The notes: generated by a model not told the origin, from the sequence alone. Counted from the stretch's first letter, positions 46,090-53,204 are shown. The stretch: 64,000 nucleotides of DNA from an uncultured Clostridia bacterium (GCA_946555465.1 CAMNST010000001.1:248001-312000), one strand, 5' to 3'. Numbers and translations: made by a program.

Positions 46090-46581
46090 TTATAAAACGC
46101 TGATTTCTCCGCAAGCAATTTTTTTACCTGAATTTCCTGACGGCTGAGTTGTAAAATCATCTGCTTTCTCGTGTATTATAACCGTTTTTCCAATGATTTC
46201 TTCAACAGTAAATCTGTTGGTTATAAAAACTGAAAAAGCAAAGCCGTTATCGCTGATAAGAGGCGGTAAATCACCGGCATGGTTCGGATGCGCACTTGCG
46301 TTTGGATTATAATGTGATTTTGCATTTGCAAACGGGTCATCGCTGTTGCCGCTGCATTCACTGCCACTGTGTATGTGAAAACCGTGAAAACCGCTGCTTT
46401 CAGGCAATCCCGAAATAAGCGCATATACCAAAGTGCCGTTAGCAGTCTGATAGAATTTAACAATACCTGAAATATTTTTATAATCATCACTGCCTGTAAC
46501 GTCTGCATATGCCTGTGGATTTTTGCAGAGCAGAGATATAAATGCCTGATTAAACCCCTCAAAAAATGATTTATTTTTCAT
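46090..46581 (-). CDS. Cu/Zn superoxide dismutase-family protein, no signal peptide
   Basis: A 163-residue SodC-like protein. Metal ligands align well with the family: FHIH, SHYNP, AHPNHAGDLP and IIHEKADD, and the disulphide cysteines are in SECSG and IACG. Two points are odd. There is no export signal, whereas most bacterial SodC proteins are secreted. The active-site arginine that precedes the LACG-like motif is lysine here (GKKIACG). Such a protein is unusual in an apparent anaerobe. It may dismutate superoxide in the cytosol or have drifted in function. Confidence 0.85.
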   Translation of the reverse strand: MKNKSFFEGFNQAFISLLCKNPQAYADVTGSDDYKNISGIVKFYQTANGTLVYALISGLPESSGFHGFHIHSGSECSGNSDDPFANAKSHYNPNASAHPNHAGDLPPLISDNGFAFSVFITNRFTVEEIIGKTVIIHEKADDFTTQPSGNSGKKIACGEISVL

Positions 46582-46804
46582 ATTAACTGATCCCTCCGTA
46601 AAATTGTATTCAGCGATATATCAGTTAATGAGAAATGATTGTTTGATTGGATATTTCAAGTTCCTTTGACTCAATTTTATTTATTAAGGGAACCAATAAT
46701 ACGGCTTTTCTACTGCATTCAGATATAGAACACAGATGCCACTAATATAATAGGCAAAAATTAAGACAGCCGAGTAATCGGTTGCCTTAATTTTTATGAA
46801 ACTT

Positions 46805-47257
46805 TTATTTTTCAGATGTTTCACACCAATATCTGAGTTTTGGTATGTGTTCTTCAAAATATGCTTTTGCCTGATCTTTCGTGAAACTTTCATTTGACAT
46901 ATGCTCCGAAAGAAAATTTATCAGCACATCCATATCTTTATAAGCAAAATCGCCATTTGCATAGCACCATTTACAGTATTCCTCATTAAATGTTCCGTCA
47001 GGTTCTTTACTGATTGAACTGTCATCAAGAGGCATACCACAGCATTGACATATCAATTTTTGAGGAGAACCTAAAAGAGTGTTGATTGAAACGTCAAACA
47101 ATTTTGAAAGTAGTTTTAATGTTTCTGTATTTGGGATTGCATCACCTGATTCCCATTTTGAAACCGCCTGTCTTGTAACAAATACTTTTTCGGCAAGTTC
47201 ATCCTGCGTTAATGCATTGTGCTTACGCAGTTCAAATATAATTTCTTTTGTTTCCAA
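46805..47257 (-). CDS. XRE-type regulator fused to a PF12674-like zinc ribbon
   Basis: An N-terminal Cro/CI-type helix-turn-helix (LTQDELAEKVFVTRQAVSKWE) is joined to a putative zinc-ribbon domain with ICQCCGMPLDD and EEYCKWCYANGDF, giving four cysteines. Such fusions are seen in Clostridia and may sense metal or redox state. Start is the TTG at 47257, with GAGGTGA six bases upstream; the track starts nine codons early. About 150 residues. A near-consensus promoter flanked by a palindrome lies immediately upstream, so autoregulation is likely. Confidence 0.85.
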   Translation of the reverse strand: METKEIIFELRKHNALTQDELAEKVFVTRQAVSKWESGDAIPNTETLKLLSKLFDVSINTLLGSPQKLICQCCGMPLDDSSISKEPDGTFNEEYCKWCYANGDFAYKDMDVLINFLSEHMSNESFTKDQAKAYFEEHIPKLRYWCETSEK

Positions 47258-47275
47258 AATTATCACCTCGAGTAC

Positions 47276-47304
47276 AGTATACAATAGTGTTTATCCGTTA
47301 TCAA
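47276..47304 (-). promoter_or_regulatory. sigma-A promoter for the XRE regulator
   Basis: TTGATA and TATACT on the minus strand with a 17-base spacer. The predicted start of transcription falls at the Shine-Dalgarno site, so the leader is only about 12 bases. Confidence 0.75.
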
Positions 47305-47320
47305 GCAACTGACAGTTGCT
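47304..47320. promoter_or_regulatory. palindromic operator candidate at the XRE promoter
   Basis: AGCAACTG-A-CAGTTGCT, a perfect 8+1+8 palindrome abutting the -35 box of the XRE gene. The size and symmetry fit a dimeric helix-turn-helix protein. Confidence 0.55.
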
Positions 47321-47342
47321 TTTAATCTGCCAGTAATAAAAA

Positions 47343-47368
47343 TAAACCACCGTTCAGTTGGTAGTTTA
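47343..47368. promoter_or_regulatory. second inverted repeat upstream of the XRE gene
   Basis: TAAACCACC and GGTAGTTTA form a 9-base imperfect inverted repeat (one mismatch) around GTTCAGTT. On the minus strand it includes CCAACTGAACGG, sharing the AACTG core of the palindrome at 47304-47320. Possibly a second operator. Confidence 0.35.
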
Positions 47369-47493
47369 AATTATCACTTTTTGACAATATAATTTAACAC
47401 ATTTTAACGATTTAGAACAAAAAGCAACATACCGTGTCAGCATTTGTCACTCGTTATCATATTTTATCATCGAGTCACAGCGCCTAACCATGC

Positions 47494-47522
47494 TTGACAA
47501 AAATTAACAACTATGTTACAAT
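47494..47522 (+). promoter_or_regulatory. near-consensus promoter for the antisense RNA
   Basis: A perfect TTGACA and TACAAT with a 17-base spacer, in a stretch with no open reading frame behind it. Transcription should start near 47529. Confidence 0.85.
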
Positions 47523-47528
47523 AAAAAT

Positions 47529-47557
47529 GAGGAGCAAATCAATTATTGATTAGCCCC
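47529..47557 (+). repeat. left arm of a 29-bp imperfect inverted repeat
   Basis: GAGGAGCAAATCA followed by a TTGATTAGCCCC-type tail. The right arm at 47788-47815 repeats the first 13 bases exactly in inverse orientation and the rest with a few changes. The arms bracket the small hydrophobic gene. Confidence 0.8.
47531..47557 (-). terminator. putative terminator of the toxin-like mRNA
   Basis: On the minus strand GGGGC-T-AATCA pairs with TGATT-T-GCTCC (one T-T mismatch, one G-U pair), followed by TCATTTTTATT. If used, the toxin mRNA spans the whole antisense RNA gene. Confidence 0.5.
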
Positions 47558-47570
47558 ACCTAGTTAACAG

Positions 47571-47603
47571 ACGACCGCTTCACAATTCTACTCGAGCGGT
47601 CGT
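47571..47603 (+). terminator. terminator of the antisense RNA
   Basis: Perfect 9-bp stem ACGACCGCT / AGCGGTCGT with a 15-nt loop, followed by TTCTGTTTTTC. Confidence 0.75.
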
Positions 47604-47613
47604 TTCTGTTTTT

Positions 47614-47644
47614 CTATTCCCTCTTTTTTTCTATTCCCTCTTTT
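47614..47644. repeat. 17-bp tandem repeat over the toxin-like stop codon
   Basis: CTATTCCCTC followed by seven T residues, then CTATTCCCTC and four T residues: almost two copies with a 17-base period. On the minus strand the unit encodes the C-terminal KRE and the TAG stop, so the end of the gene is duplicated in the 3' untranslated region. Confidence 0.8.
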
Positions 47645-47744
47645 GCATTTCTATAATAATTGCTATCATCTGAACGCAAATACCGATAAAACCAAGTGAT
47701 AAATTCATAACACTGATTAAAAATTCAAAATAATTTAAGGGCAT
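47631..47744 (-). CDS. 37-residue hydrophobic peptide (type I toxin candidate)
   Basis: Too short for the ORF track. MPLNYFEFLISVMNLSLGFI continues as GICVQMIAIIIEMQKRE, a single membrane helix with a charged C-terminus, as in Fst/TxpA/BsrG-type toxins. A perfect GGAGG lies nine bases before the ATG, and a TTGAAA-17-TATAAT promoter lies about 120 bases upstream, giving a long structured leader. A convergent antisense RNA covers its 3' end. I cannot match it to a named family; the putative holin-like toxin group is the nearest by size and shape. Confidence 0.7.
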   Translation of the reverse strand: MPLNYFEFLISVMNLSLGFIGICVQMIAIIIEMQKRE

Positions 47745-47787
47745 ATTATAATTCCTCCTTTAACACTATGCGACTGCTAATATTAAA

Positions 47788-47815
47788 GGGGTTAACCGCA
47801 ACTGATTTGCTCCTC
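47788..47815 (-). repeat. right arm of the inverted repeat, in the toxin-like leader
   Basis: On the minus strand this reads GAGGAGCAAATCAGTTGC and continues GGTTAACCCC, the partner of the arm at 47529-47557. It lies in the 5' untranslated region, about 45 bases ahead of the Shine-Dalgarno site. Confidence 0.8.
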
Positions 47816-47862
47816 TCGGATTATCACCGTATTCAATTTTTACCGGATCAAATCCTGTTAAA

Positions 47863-47891
47863 ATTATAACAAAGTTTTGCTTATATTTCAA
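47863..47891 (-). promoter_or_regulatory. near-consensus promoter for the toxin-like gene
   Basis: TTGAAA and a perfect TATAAT with a 17-base spacer on the minus strand. The predicted leader is about 112 bases long. Confidence 0.8.
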
Positions 47892-47954
47892 TAAAATTCC
47901 ATTATTTTTGGGCGAAAATTCAATCGACTTTTTTTGTCACCTTTTTGCAAATTT

Positions 47955-47974
47955 CCACACTATATTAAGTGTGG
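47955..47974. promoter_or_regulatory. palindrome ahead of the DUF5343 gene
   Basis: CCACACT-ATATTA-AGTGTGG, perfect 7-bp arms, followed by AATATTTTTTT and then the Shine-Dalgarno site. It could be an operator over a TATATT -10 element, or a weak terminator acting as an attenuator. I see no well-spaced -35 box. Confidence 0.45.
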
Positions 47975-47998
47975 AATATTTTTTTGAGGAGAATGAAA

Positions 47999-48628
47999 AT
48001 GATTGATTTTTATTTAAACGGAACAAACCATCTCATCAAGGTTATGAACGGAATTAAGAAAAAGCGTGTTCCAAACATATTCACTCATAAATTTGTTAAG
48101 GAAATTACAGAAAGTGAATCTACTTATGACAGAGATTATAAAGAACTTTTTCAAAAACTCGGTTTGATAGACTCACACTCAAACCCAACGGAACACTATT
48201 ATCAATACACGCAGGATGAAACAAACAAAATTCTTACAAAAAGAATCAAAGAGGCTTACAGCGAACTTTTCGATATGTCAAACAACGCTGATAAACTGGG
48301 AGTCAATAAAGTGGCAGAGCGCCTCAAAATTATTAATGCAGCAGAAAATATTGATGATAAAACCACAATAAAGATTGCAGAAACTTTTCTGGCTCTTTGC
48401 AGGTATGCTGAAAATTCATCAACACCCGACGAAAACAATAATAATGAGGATAAAGAAAAACCTGATAATATTGTTTATGAAAACAATATGTTTAACTTAG
48501 ATGATATAAAAGAACTTTCAACAGAAAGCAATGTTAATCTGTTTGTAAACTTACAGTTACCGGAAACACAAGATGAAGAAATATATGAGAAAATTTTTAA
48601 AGCATACAAAAAGATTTATAAAAAATAG
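47999..48628 (+). CDS. DUF5343-family protein
   Basis: About 209 residues from the ATG at 47999 (MIDFYLNGTNHLIKVMNGIK), with GAGGAGA six bases upstream; the track begins ten codons too early. The N-terminal 115 residues match DUF5343: VPNIFTHKFVKEI, YKELFQKLGLIDSHSNPTEHYYQY and IKEAYSELFDMSNNADKL. The rest is a low-complexity acidic linker (NNNNEDKEKPDN) and a short helical tail. The domain is winged-helix-like in appearance and is often found in accessory regions. Function is unknown. Confidence 0.82.
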   Translation: MIDFYLNGTNHLIKVMNGIKKKRVPNIFTHKFVKEITESESTYDRDYKELFQKLGLIDSHSNPTEHYYQYTQDETNKILTKRIKEAYSELFDMSNNADKLGVNKVAERLKIINAAENIDDKTTIKIAETFLALCRYAENSSTPDENNNNEDKEKPDNIVYENNMFNLDDIKELSTESNVNLFVNLQLPETQDEEIYEKIFKAYKKIYKK

Positions 48629-48633
48629 CGAAC

Positions 48634-48664
48634 AAAAAGAGAACAGATTATCTGTTCTCTTTTT
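48634..48664. terminator. bidirectional intrinsic terminator
   Basis: Perfect 14-bp stem AAAAAGAGAACAGA / TCTGTTCTCTTTTT with a 3-nt loop, between the convergent DUF5343 and nitrilase-family genes. A T-run is present in both directions. Confidence 0.85.
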
Positions 48665-48671
48665 TATATCA

Positions 48672-49517
48672 TTATAAATTTTTATAAGCAAGCGGTTTTC
48701 TGTATTTGCCAAGGTCTTCACGGTTTCTGAAATCTCTTATTTTATCCATATCAAAATCTGCATAGATAATTCCGCTGAACAGTTCATCTGCAACAACAAT
48801 TTCGTTATCGGCAGCACCGCCGTTCTCACTCCATACAATAGGACTGTATGCACATGAATTGCCTTTATCCGTTCCCGGCGGATTTGCCATTGCAACACCG
48901 CACATATTTTCCATTGCCCGAACAGATAATTCCATAAGTCTTGGTTTCATTGTCCGGCAAGAGTTCGGCACCATAATAAGTTCTGCACCTAAAAGCATCA
49001 ACTCTCTTGCACTTTCGGGATATTCCCTGTCATAGCAAATCATTGTGCCGATATGAATTCCGTCAACAATACAAACTTTAAATTCCGATCCGCATTCAAC
49101 ATATTTTTCAAGCGAAAAATCACAAGTATGCACTTTTGAATATTCAAGAACAATTTCACCGTTTCTGTCTATGATAAACGCTGTATTGCGCGGGAGAGTA
49201 TGCCCTTTCGTAAATGCTGTTATTTCAACATTTATGCAATATTCTTTTGCTGCCTGGTGAATTTTTCTGATATGAATATCATCCGCACTCAGTGCAGAAG
49301 TGCACCACTTTTTAAACGCAGCATTATCGCAGACATCACATAGATCCGGCATCGTTTCCAAAATATCAGGAAAACAGTATGAGGTAAGAAAACACTCAGG
49401 AAACAAAACAAAATCAGCATTATTTTCTTTCGCCTCTGCAATATAATCAATAGCAGACTGCGTATTGAAATCAATATCAAATGGTTTTGCATTACTTTGA
49501 ATTATTGCTGTTCTCAT
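48672..49517 (-). CDS. carbon-nitrogen hydrolase (nitrilase superfamily)
   Basis: A 281-residue amidase-like enzyme. The catalytic E-K-C set is visible: FPECFLTSY (Glu), EYSKVHTCDF (Lys) and MICYDREYPESARELMLLGA (Cys). The substrate is not clear; close family members hydrolyse N-carbamoyl amines, omega-amides or other small amides. It begins three bases from the YgjP-like stop, so the two are co-transcribed with tex upstream. Confidence 0.9.
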   Translation of the reverse strand: MRTAIIQSNAKPFDIDFNTQSAIDYIAEAKENNADFVLFPECFLTSYCFPDILETMPDLCDVCDNAAFKKWCTSALSADDIHIRKIHQAAKEYCINVEITAFTKGHTLPRNTAFIIDRNGEIVLEYSKVHTCDFSLEKYVECGSEFKVCIVDGIHIGTMICYDREYPESARELMLLGAELIMVPNSCRTMKPRLMELSVRAMENMCGVAMANPPGTDKGNSCAYSPIVWSENGGAADNEIVVADELFSGIIYADFDMDKIRDFRNREDLGKYRKPLAYKNL

Positions 49518-49520
49518 AAA

Positions 49521-50045
49521 TCAACTTTCTCCTGTATAATTTTTCAACAACTTTTCACGTTTTTTATAATCCGGCATATAATGATGAATCAAATCATAAA
49601 AATTTTTAGAATGATTATGGTGCTTTATATGGGCAAGTTCGTGAACAACAACATAATCTATTGCTTCAATAGGATACTGCATAAGATAGCACGAGAAACA
49701 AAGACTGTTTTTTCCGCTGCAGGAACCAAATTGCTTTTTGGCTTTCGTTATTTTTACTGAAGTCGGATACAGATTCATAAGAGATGAATAATATTCAACA
49801 CGCTGAGGTATTATTTGACGTGCAGACACAATCAGCAAATTTAACTGTTCATCAGTTAAATTGAATTTTTCAAGTTGCTGTTTTTTCTTCTCACATGCTT
49901 TTGAAAGCCAATTTTCATTCTTTTCTACAAATAATTTTATCTGTTCTTCAGTCATACCATATGGCGCCCTGACAATAGCGTTCAGTTCATCATCCACTGA
50001 AAGAGACATCGTTTTTCTGTCTGACCTGATTACTCTAACAATCAT
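49521..50045 (-). CDS. YgjP-like (DUF45) zinc metallopeptidase
   Basis: A 174-residue protein whose zinc motif HELAHIKHHNHSKNFYDL (HExxH with a third histidine downstream) is typical of the YgjP/M48-like family, often linked to type I restriction loci or found alone. QFGSCSGKNSLCFSCYLMQYP is a second family signature. It follows tex by four bases. No restriction genes are in the window. Confidence 0.9.
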   Translation of the reverse strand: MIVRVIRSDRKTMSLSVDDELNAIVRAPYGMTEEQIKLFVEKNENWLSKACEKKKQQLEKFNLTDEQLNLLIVSARQIIPQRVEYYSSLMNLYPTSVKITKAKKQFGSCSGKNSLCFSCYLMQYPIEAIDYVVVHELAHIKHHNHSKNFYDLIHHYMPDYKKREKLLKNYTGES

Positions 50046-50049
50046 AACG

Positions 50050-52197
50050 TTACTCTTTCGGTTTTATCATGGTAAGACCTATACGTTTTCTTTCGATATC
50101 AAGAGAAATAACCCATACATTAACTATATCGCCCACTTTGAGCACATCACCGGGATGTTTAATATATTTGTTTGTTATCTGAGAAATATGAACCAATCCA
50201 TCCTGATGAACGCCGATATCAACAAAAGCACCAAAGTCAATAACATTTCTGACTGTGCCTTTCAGTTGCATTCCGACTTTAAGATCTTCCATACCTATTA
50301 CATCGGTTCTCAGCATCGGTGCAGGCAGTTCATCACGCGGGTCTCTTCCGGGTTTAGCAAGTTCCTTTGAAATATCAATAAGTGTCGGCTCACCTATACC
50401 GAGTTTTTCGGCAAGTGCAAGACTGCCGACTGTTTCAATATAGGTTTTTACGGATTCAACATTTCCTTTTCTTACATCTTCATCTGTTACACCTGAAAGT
50501 TTGAGCAGATTTTTTGCCGCTGCATAACTTTCGGGATGCACCCCCGTATTATCAAGCACATTTTCACTCTCTGCAACCCTGAGGAAACCTGCACACTGTT
50601 CAAATGCTTTCGGACCGAGTTTTGATACTTTTTTAATCTGTTCACGTGAAGTGAATTCTCCGTTTTCCTGTCTGAATGCAACAATATTGTTTGCAACTGC
50701 AGATGATATGCCGGCAACTCTGTTAAGAAGTTGTGCAGATGCAGTGTTGAGATCAACACCCACCGAGTTTACGCAGTCTTCAACAACACCGTCAAGGGCA
50801 TTGCTGAGTTGATTCTGCGGCATATCGTGCTGATACTGACCGACGCCTATCGACTTTGGGTCTATTTTAACCAGTTCGGCAAGCGGATCCTGAAGCCTTC
50901 TGGCAATGGAAACTGCACTTCTCAAAGAAACATCATACTCGGGAAATTCCTGAGCAGCAAGTTTTGATGCCGAATAAACCGAAGCACCTGCTTCACTCAC
51001 GACCATATATGTTATACCGCAGTCAAGTTCTCTTATTACCTCTGCAGCAAAAACTTCTGTCTCATGAGAAGCAGTGCCGTTGCCGATTGAAAACATCTGA
51101 ACATTATACTTTTTCACAAAATTTTTGATAATTTTTTTTGCCTCTTCAACTTTATTGTGCGGCGGAACGGGATAAATTACGCCTGTATCAAGAACCTTTC
51201 CCGTTGCATCAACTACCGCTACTTTGCAGCCCGTTCGGTACCCCGGGTCAAGACCCAGCGTTACTTTGCCTTTTACCGGAGGCTGCATTAAGAGTTGACG
51301 TGTATTCTTTGCAAAAACTTCTATAGCCGTTTCACTTGCTTTATCTGTAAGTTCATTTCTGATTTCTCTTTCAATGGAAGGAAAAATAAGTCTTGTGTAA
51401 GAATCCTCTATGGCCTCTTTTACGGTATCAGTTGTCGGAGAATTATTCTTTATATGAAGATTATTAAGAATTGCAAGTGCCGTGATTTTATCAAAATCAA
51501 CAGAAACTTTAAGAAAACCTTCTTTTTCTCCCCTGTTTACTGCCAGAACTCTGTGGGATGCTATTGAAATAACAGGTTCGCTATAGTTTTCATACATCTG
51601 ATAAACGCCCAAATCTTCTTTAGTGCCTACGGCAACAATATTAGCATTATGCTTGCAGGAATATCTGAGCATTTTTCTTCCGGCAGGATCATCTGAAACC
51701 ATTTCTGCAATAATATCTTTAGCGCCGTTTACCGCATCTTCAACCGTTTCAACCTCTTCATTGAGATAATCAAGAGCCAGTTGCTGCGGTGAGGGGCTGT
51801 CTGCTTTCTGAGCATATATAGAATCGGCAAGGCCCTGCAGTCCTTTTGACTTTGCAACAGATGCCCTTGTTTTTCTTTTGGGACGAAACGGTCTGTATAT
51901 ATCTTCAAGTTCCGTAAGCGTTGCCGCATTTTCGATAGATATTCTTATTTCATCGGTCATAAGTTCCTGTTCTTCAATAGAATTTATGATTTTTTCTTTC
52001 TGCTCTTCCATATTCCTGAGATAGGCAAGACGATCGGAAAGAGAACGCAGCAACTGGTCATCAAGAGAGCCTGTTGCTTCTTTTCGGTATCGGGCAATAA
52101 ACGGAATAGTGTTTCCGGCGTCTATAAGAGACACAGTATTTTCCACCTGCCAGGGTTTAAGCGAAAATTCCTGTGTGAGTTTTAAAATAATATCCAT
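50050..52197 (-). CDS. tex: Tex-family RNA-binding transcription accessory protein
   Basis: An S1-domain protein of the Tex/YhgF family, implicated in transcription and RNA handling. Order: Tex N-terminal helical domain (TIPFIARYRKEATGSLDD), YqgF-type RNase-H fold (LGLDPGYRTGCKVAVVD), helix-hairpin-helix pairs (LNRVAGISSAVANNIVAFR) and a C-terminal S1 domain (GTVRNVIDFGAFVDIGVHQDGLVHISQ). The ATG at 52197 follows AAAGGAT; the track's TTG start is upstream. 715 residues, typical. Confidence 0.96.
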   Translation of the reverse strand: MDIILKLTQEFSLKPWQVENTVSLIDAGNTIPFIARYRKEATGSLDDQLLRSLSDRLAYLRNMEEQKEKIINSIEEQELMTDEIRISIENAATLTELEDIYRPFRPKRKTRASVAKSKGLQGLADSIYAQKADSPSPQQLALDYLNEEVETVEDAVNGAKDIIAEMVSDDPAGRKMLRYSCKHNANIVAVGTKEDLGVYQMYENYSEPVISIASHRVLAVNRGEKEGFLKVSVDFDKITALAILNNLHIKNNSPTTDTVKEAIEDSYTRLIFPSIEREIRNELTDKASETAIEVFAKNTRQLLMQPPVKGKVTLGLDPGYRTGCKVAVVDATGKVLDTGVIYPVPPHNKVEEAKKIIKNFVKKYNVQMFSIGNGTASHETEVFAAEVIRELDCGITYMVVSEAGASVYSASKLAAQEFPEYDVSLRSAVSIARRLQDPLAELVKIDPKSIGVGQYQHDMPQNQLSNALDGVVEDCVNSVGVDLNTASAQLLNRVAGISSAVANNIVAFRQENGEFTSREQIKKVSKLGPKAFEQCAGFLRVAESENVLDNTGVHPESYAAAKNLLKLSGVTDEDVRKGNVESVKTYIETVGSLALAEKLGIGEPTLIDISKELAKPGRDPRDELPAPMLRTDVIGMEDLKVGMQLKGTVRNVIDFGAFVDIGVHQDGLVHISQITNKYIKHPGDVLKVGDIVNVWVISLDIERKRIGLTMIKPKE

Positions 52198-52355
52198 TAT
52201 AAATCCTTTCAAACCATATTAATATTGAGTTTATTTTAGCAGATTTTAAAATAATATGCAATTTCAATTTTAAGCCTTAAAATATTGTAATCATCAATCA
52301 TTTTTGATATTATTAGAATATAGATTCATATACTGTATTATTAGGAGAACGACTG

Positions 52356-52874
52356 ATGGGATTTACAGAACTTGCAAAAAGCAGATTTTCATGCAGAAAA
52401 TTCAAAGATGACAAAGTGGAACAGAAAAAAATAGATAAGATACTTGAAACTGCACTTGCCGCTCCGACAGCGGTGAACAAACAGCCGCAGAAAATTATTG
52501 TTTTAACAGATGAAGAAAAACTGTTAAAACTTAAGGAATGCACAAAATATACTTTTGATGCACCTCTTTGTTTTATTATTTGTGCAGATAAAAGCAAAGC
52601 CTATATCAGAGGTTATGACTCAAAAAATTCTTATGAAATTGATGCAAGCATTGTTACAACACATATGATGCTTGCAGCACAGGATTTAGGGCTCGGCACA
52701 ACGTGGGTAATGGCTTTCAATCCGAAGAAAGTTGAAGAATGCTTTAATATACCTGATAATCTTGAAGTAATTGCACTTCTGCCCACAGGATATCCGGGCG
52801 AAGATGTTCAGATAAATCCTTTGCATTACAAATCTGTTTCTCTTGAAGAAATGGTCAGTTACAATGAAATATAA
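52356..52874 (+). CDS. nitroreductase-family FMN oxidoreductase
   Basis: A 172-residue flavoprotein of the small nitroreductase class. SRFSCRKFKDDKVEQKKIDKIL is the FMN-binding N-terminal helix region, AAPTAVNKQPQKIIV follows, and LGLGTTWVMAFNPKKVEECF is the conserved C-terminal motif. AGGAGAA precedes the ATG. Substrate cannot be predicted; these enzymes reduce quinones, nitro compounds or flavins. It is divergent from tex and ended by a strong hairpin. Confidence 0.9.
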   Translation: MGFTELAKSRFSCRKFKDDKVEQKKIDKILETALAAPTAVNKQPQKIIVLTDEEKLLKLKECTKYTFDAPLCFIICADKSKAYIRGYDSKNSYEIDASIVTTHMMLAAQDLGLGTTWVMAFNPKKVEECFNIPDNLEVIALLPTGYPGEDVQINPLHYKSVSLEEMVSYNEI

Positions 52875-52878
52875 AAAC

Positions 52879-52906
52879 AACATCTCTGCTCAGAAGCAGA
52901 GATGTT
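52879..52906 (+). terminator. intrinsic terminator after the nitroreductase gene
   Basis: Perfect 12-bp stem AACATCTCTGCT / AGCAGAGATGTT with a 4-nt loop, followed by ACTTTTG. It starts four bases past the stop codon. Confidence 0.85.
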
Positions 52907-53204
52907 ACTTTTGTGGATGGAGCATTTTTAAAAACAAACAGAGAAAAAATGAAAAAGTATTTTATGAATTGAATGAGGAGAAACTCCGGCCCCGTTTAAT
53001 TGTTTTCCACTGAGGAGAAAAATGAAAATAAAATTTCTTTTGCAATTTATTATCTATTGCATAATTGATTATAAATAACTTATTTTGCCTAACTATTACA
53101 CATAAATGAATAAAGTTTGATAATTATTAACTTTTTGTTACAGATTTCATAATTATATGCAAACAAATGTAATACCTTGTTAACAACAGAAAGGCTGAAA
53201 GATT
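52907..53204. other. gene-poor stretch upstream of the DUF2974 gene
   Basis: About 300 bases without an established gene. It holds a GC-rich patch GGAGAAACTCCGGCCCCG near 52978, which can form a small GGAG/CTCC hairpin, an 18-codon ORF with a good ribosome binding site (listed separately), and an AT-rich region that probably carries the DUF2974 promoter. Confidence 0.5.
53022..53078 (+). CDS. possible 18-residue hydrophobic micro-ORF
   Basis: MKIKFLLQFIIYCIIDYK, preceded by GAGGAG with a suitable spacing. It is short and AT-rich, so chance is a real alternative. It could be a leader peptide of the DUF2974 gene 127 bases downstream or a small membrane peptide. No promoter or terminator is evident. 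Confidence 0.25.
   Translation: MKIKFLLQFIIYCIIDYK

Larger units (their letters stand above)
47529..47613 (+). ncRNA. predicted antisense RNA (type I antitoxin candidate)
   Basis: A predicted RNA of about 85 nt runs from the promoter at 47494 to the hairpin and T-run ending near 47613. It has no credible ORF. It is convergent with, and complementary to, the 3' untranslated region of the small hydrophobic gene at 47631-47744. Its first 13 bases are identical to a segment of that gene's 5' leader. This arrangement is typical of type I antitoxins. Expression and boundaries are inferred from sequence only. Confidence 0.65.

Noticed and set aside
47614-47644. Short tandem repeat as a CRISPR remnant
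   Set aside because: Only two copies with no spacer between them and no cas genes in the window.
47529-47815. The 287-bp inverted-repeat-bounded segment could be a MITE
   Set aside because: No flanking target-site duplication is visible, and both promoters, the ribosome binding site and terminators make functional sense. A MITE origin cannot be fully excluded.
52978-52995. GC-rich GGAGAAACTCCGGCCCCG as a regulatory RNA
   Set aside because: The hairpin is only 4 bp and there is no clear promoter or terminator around it.
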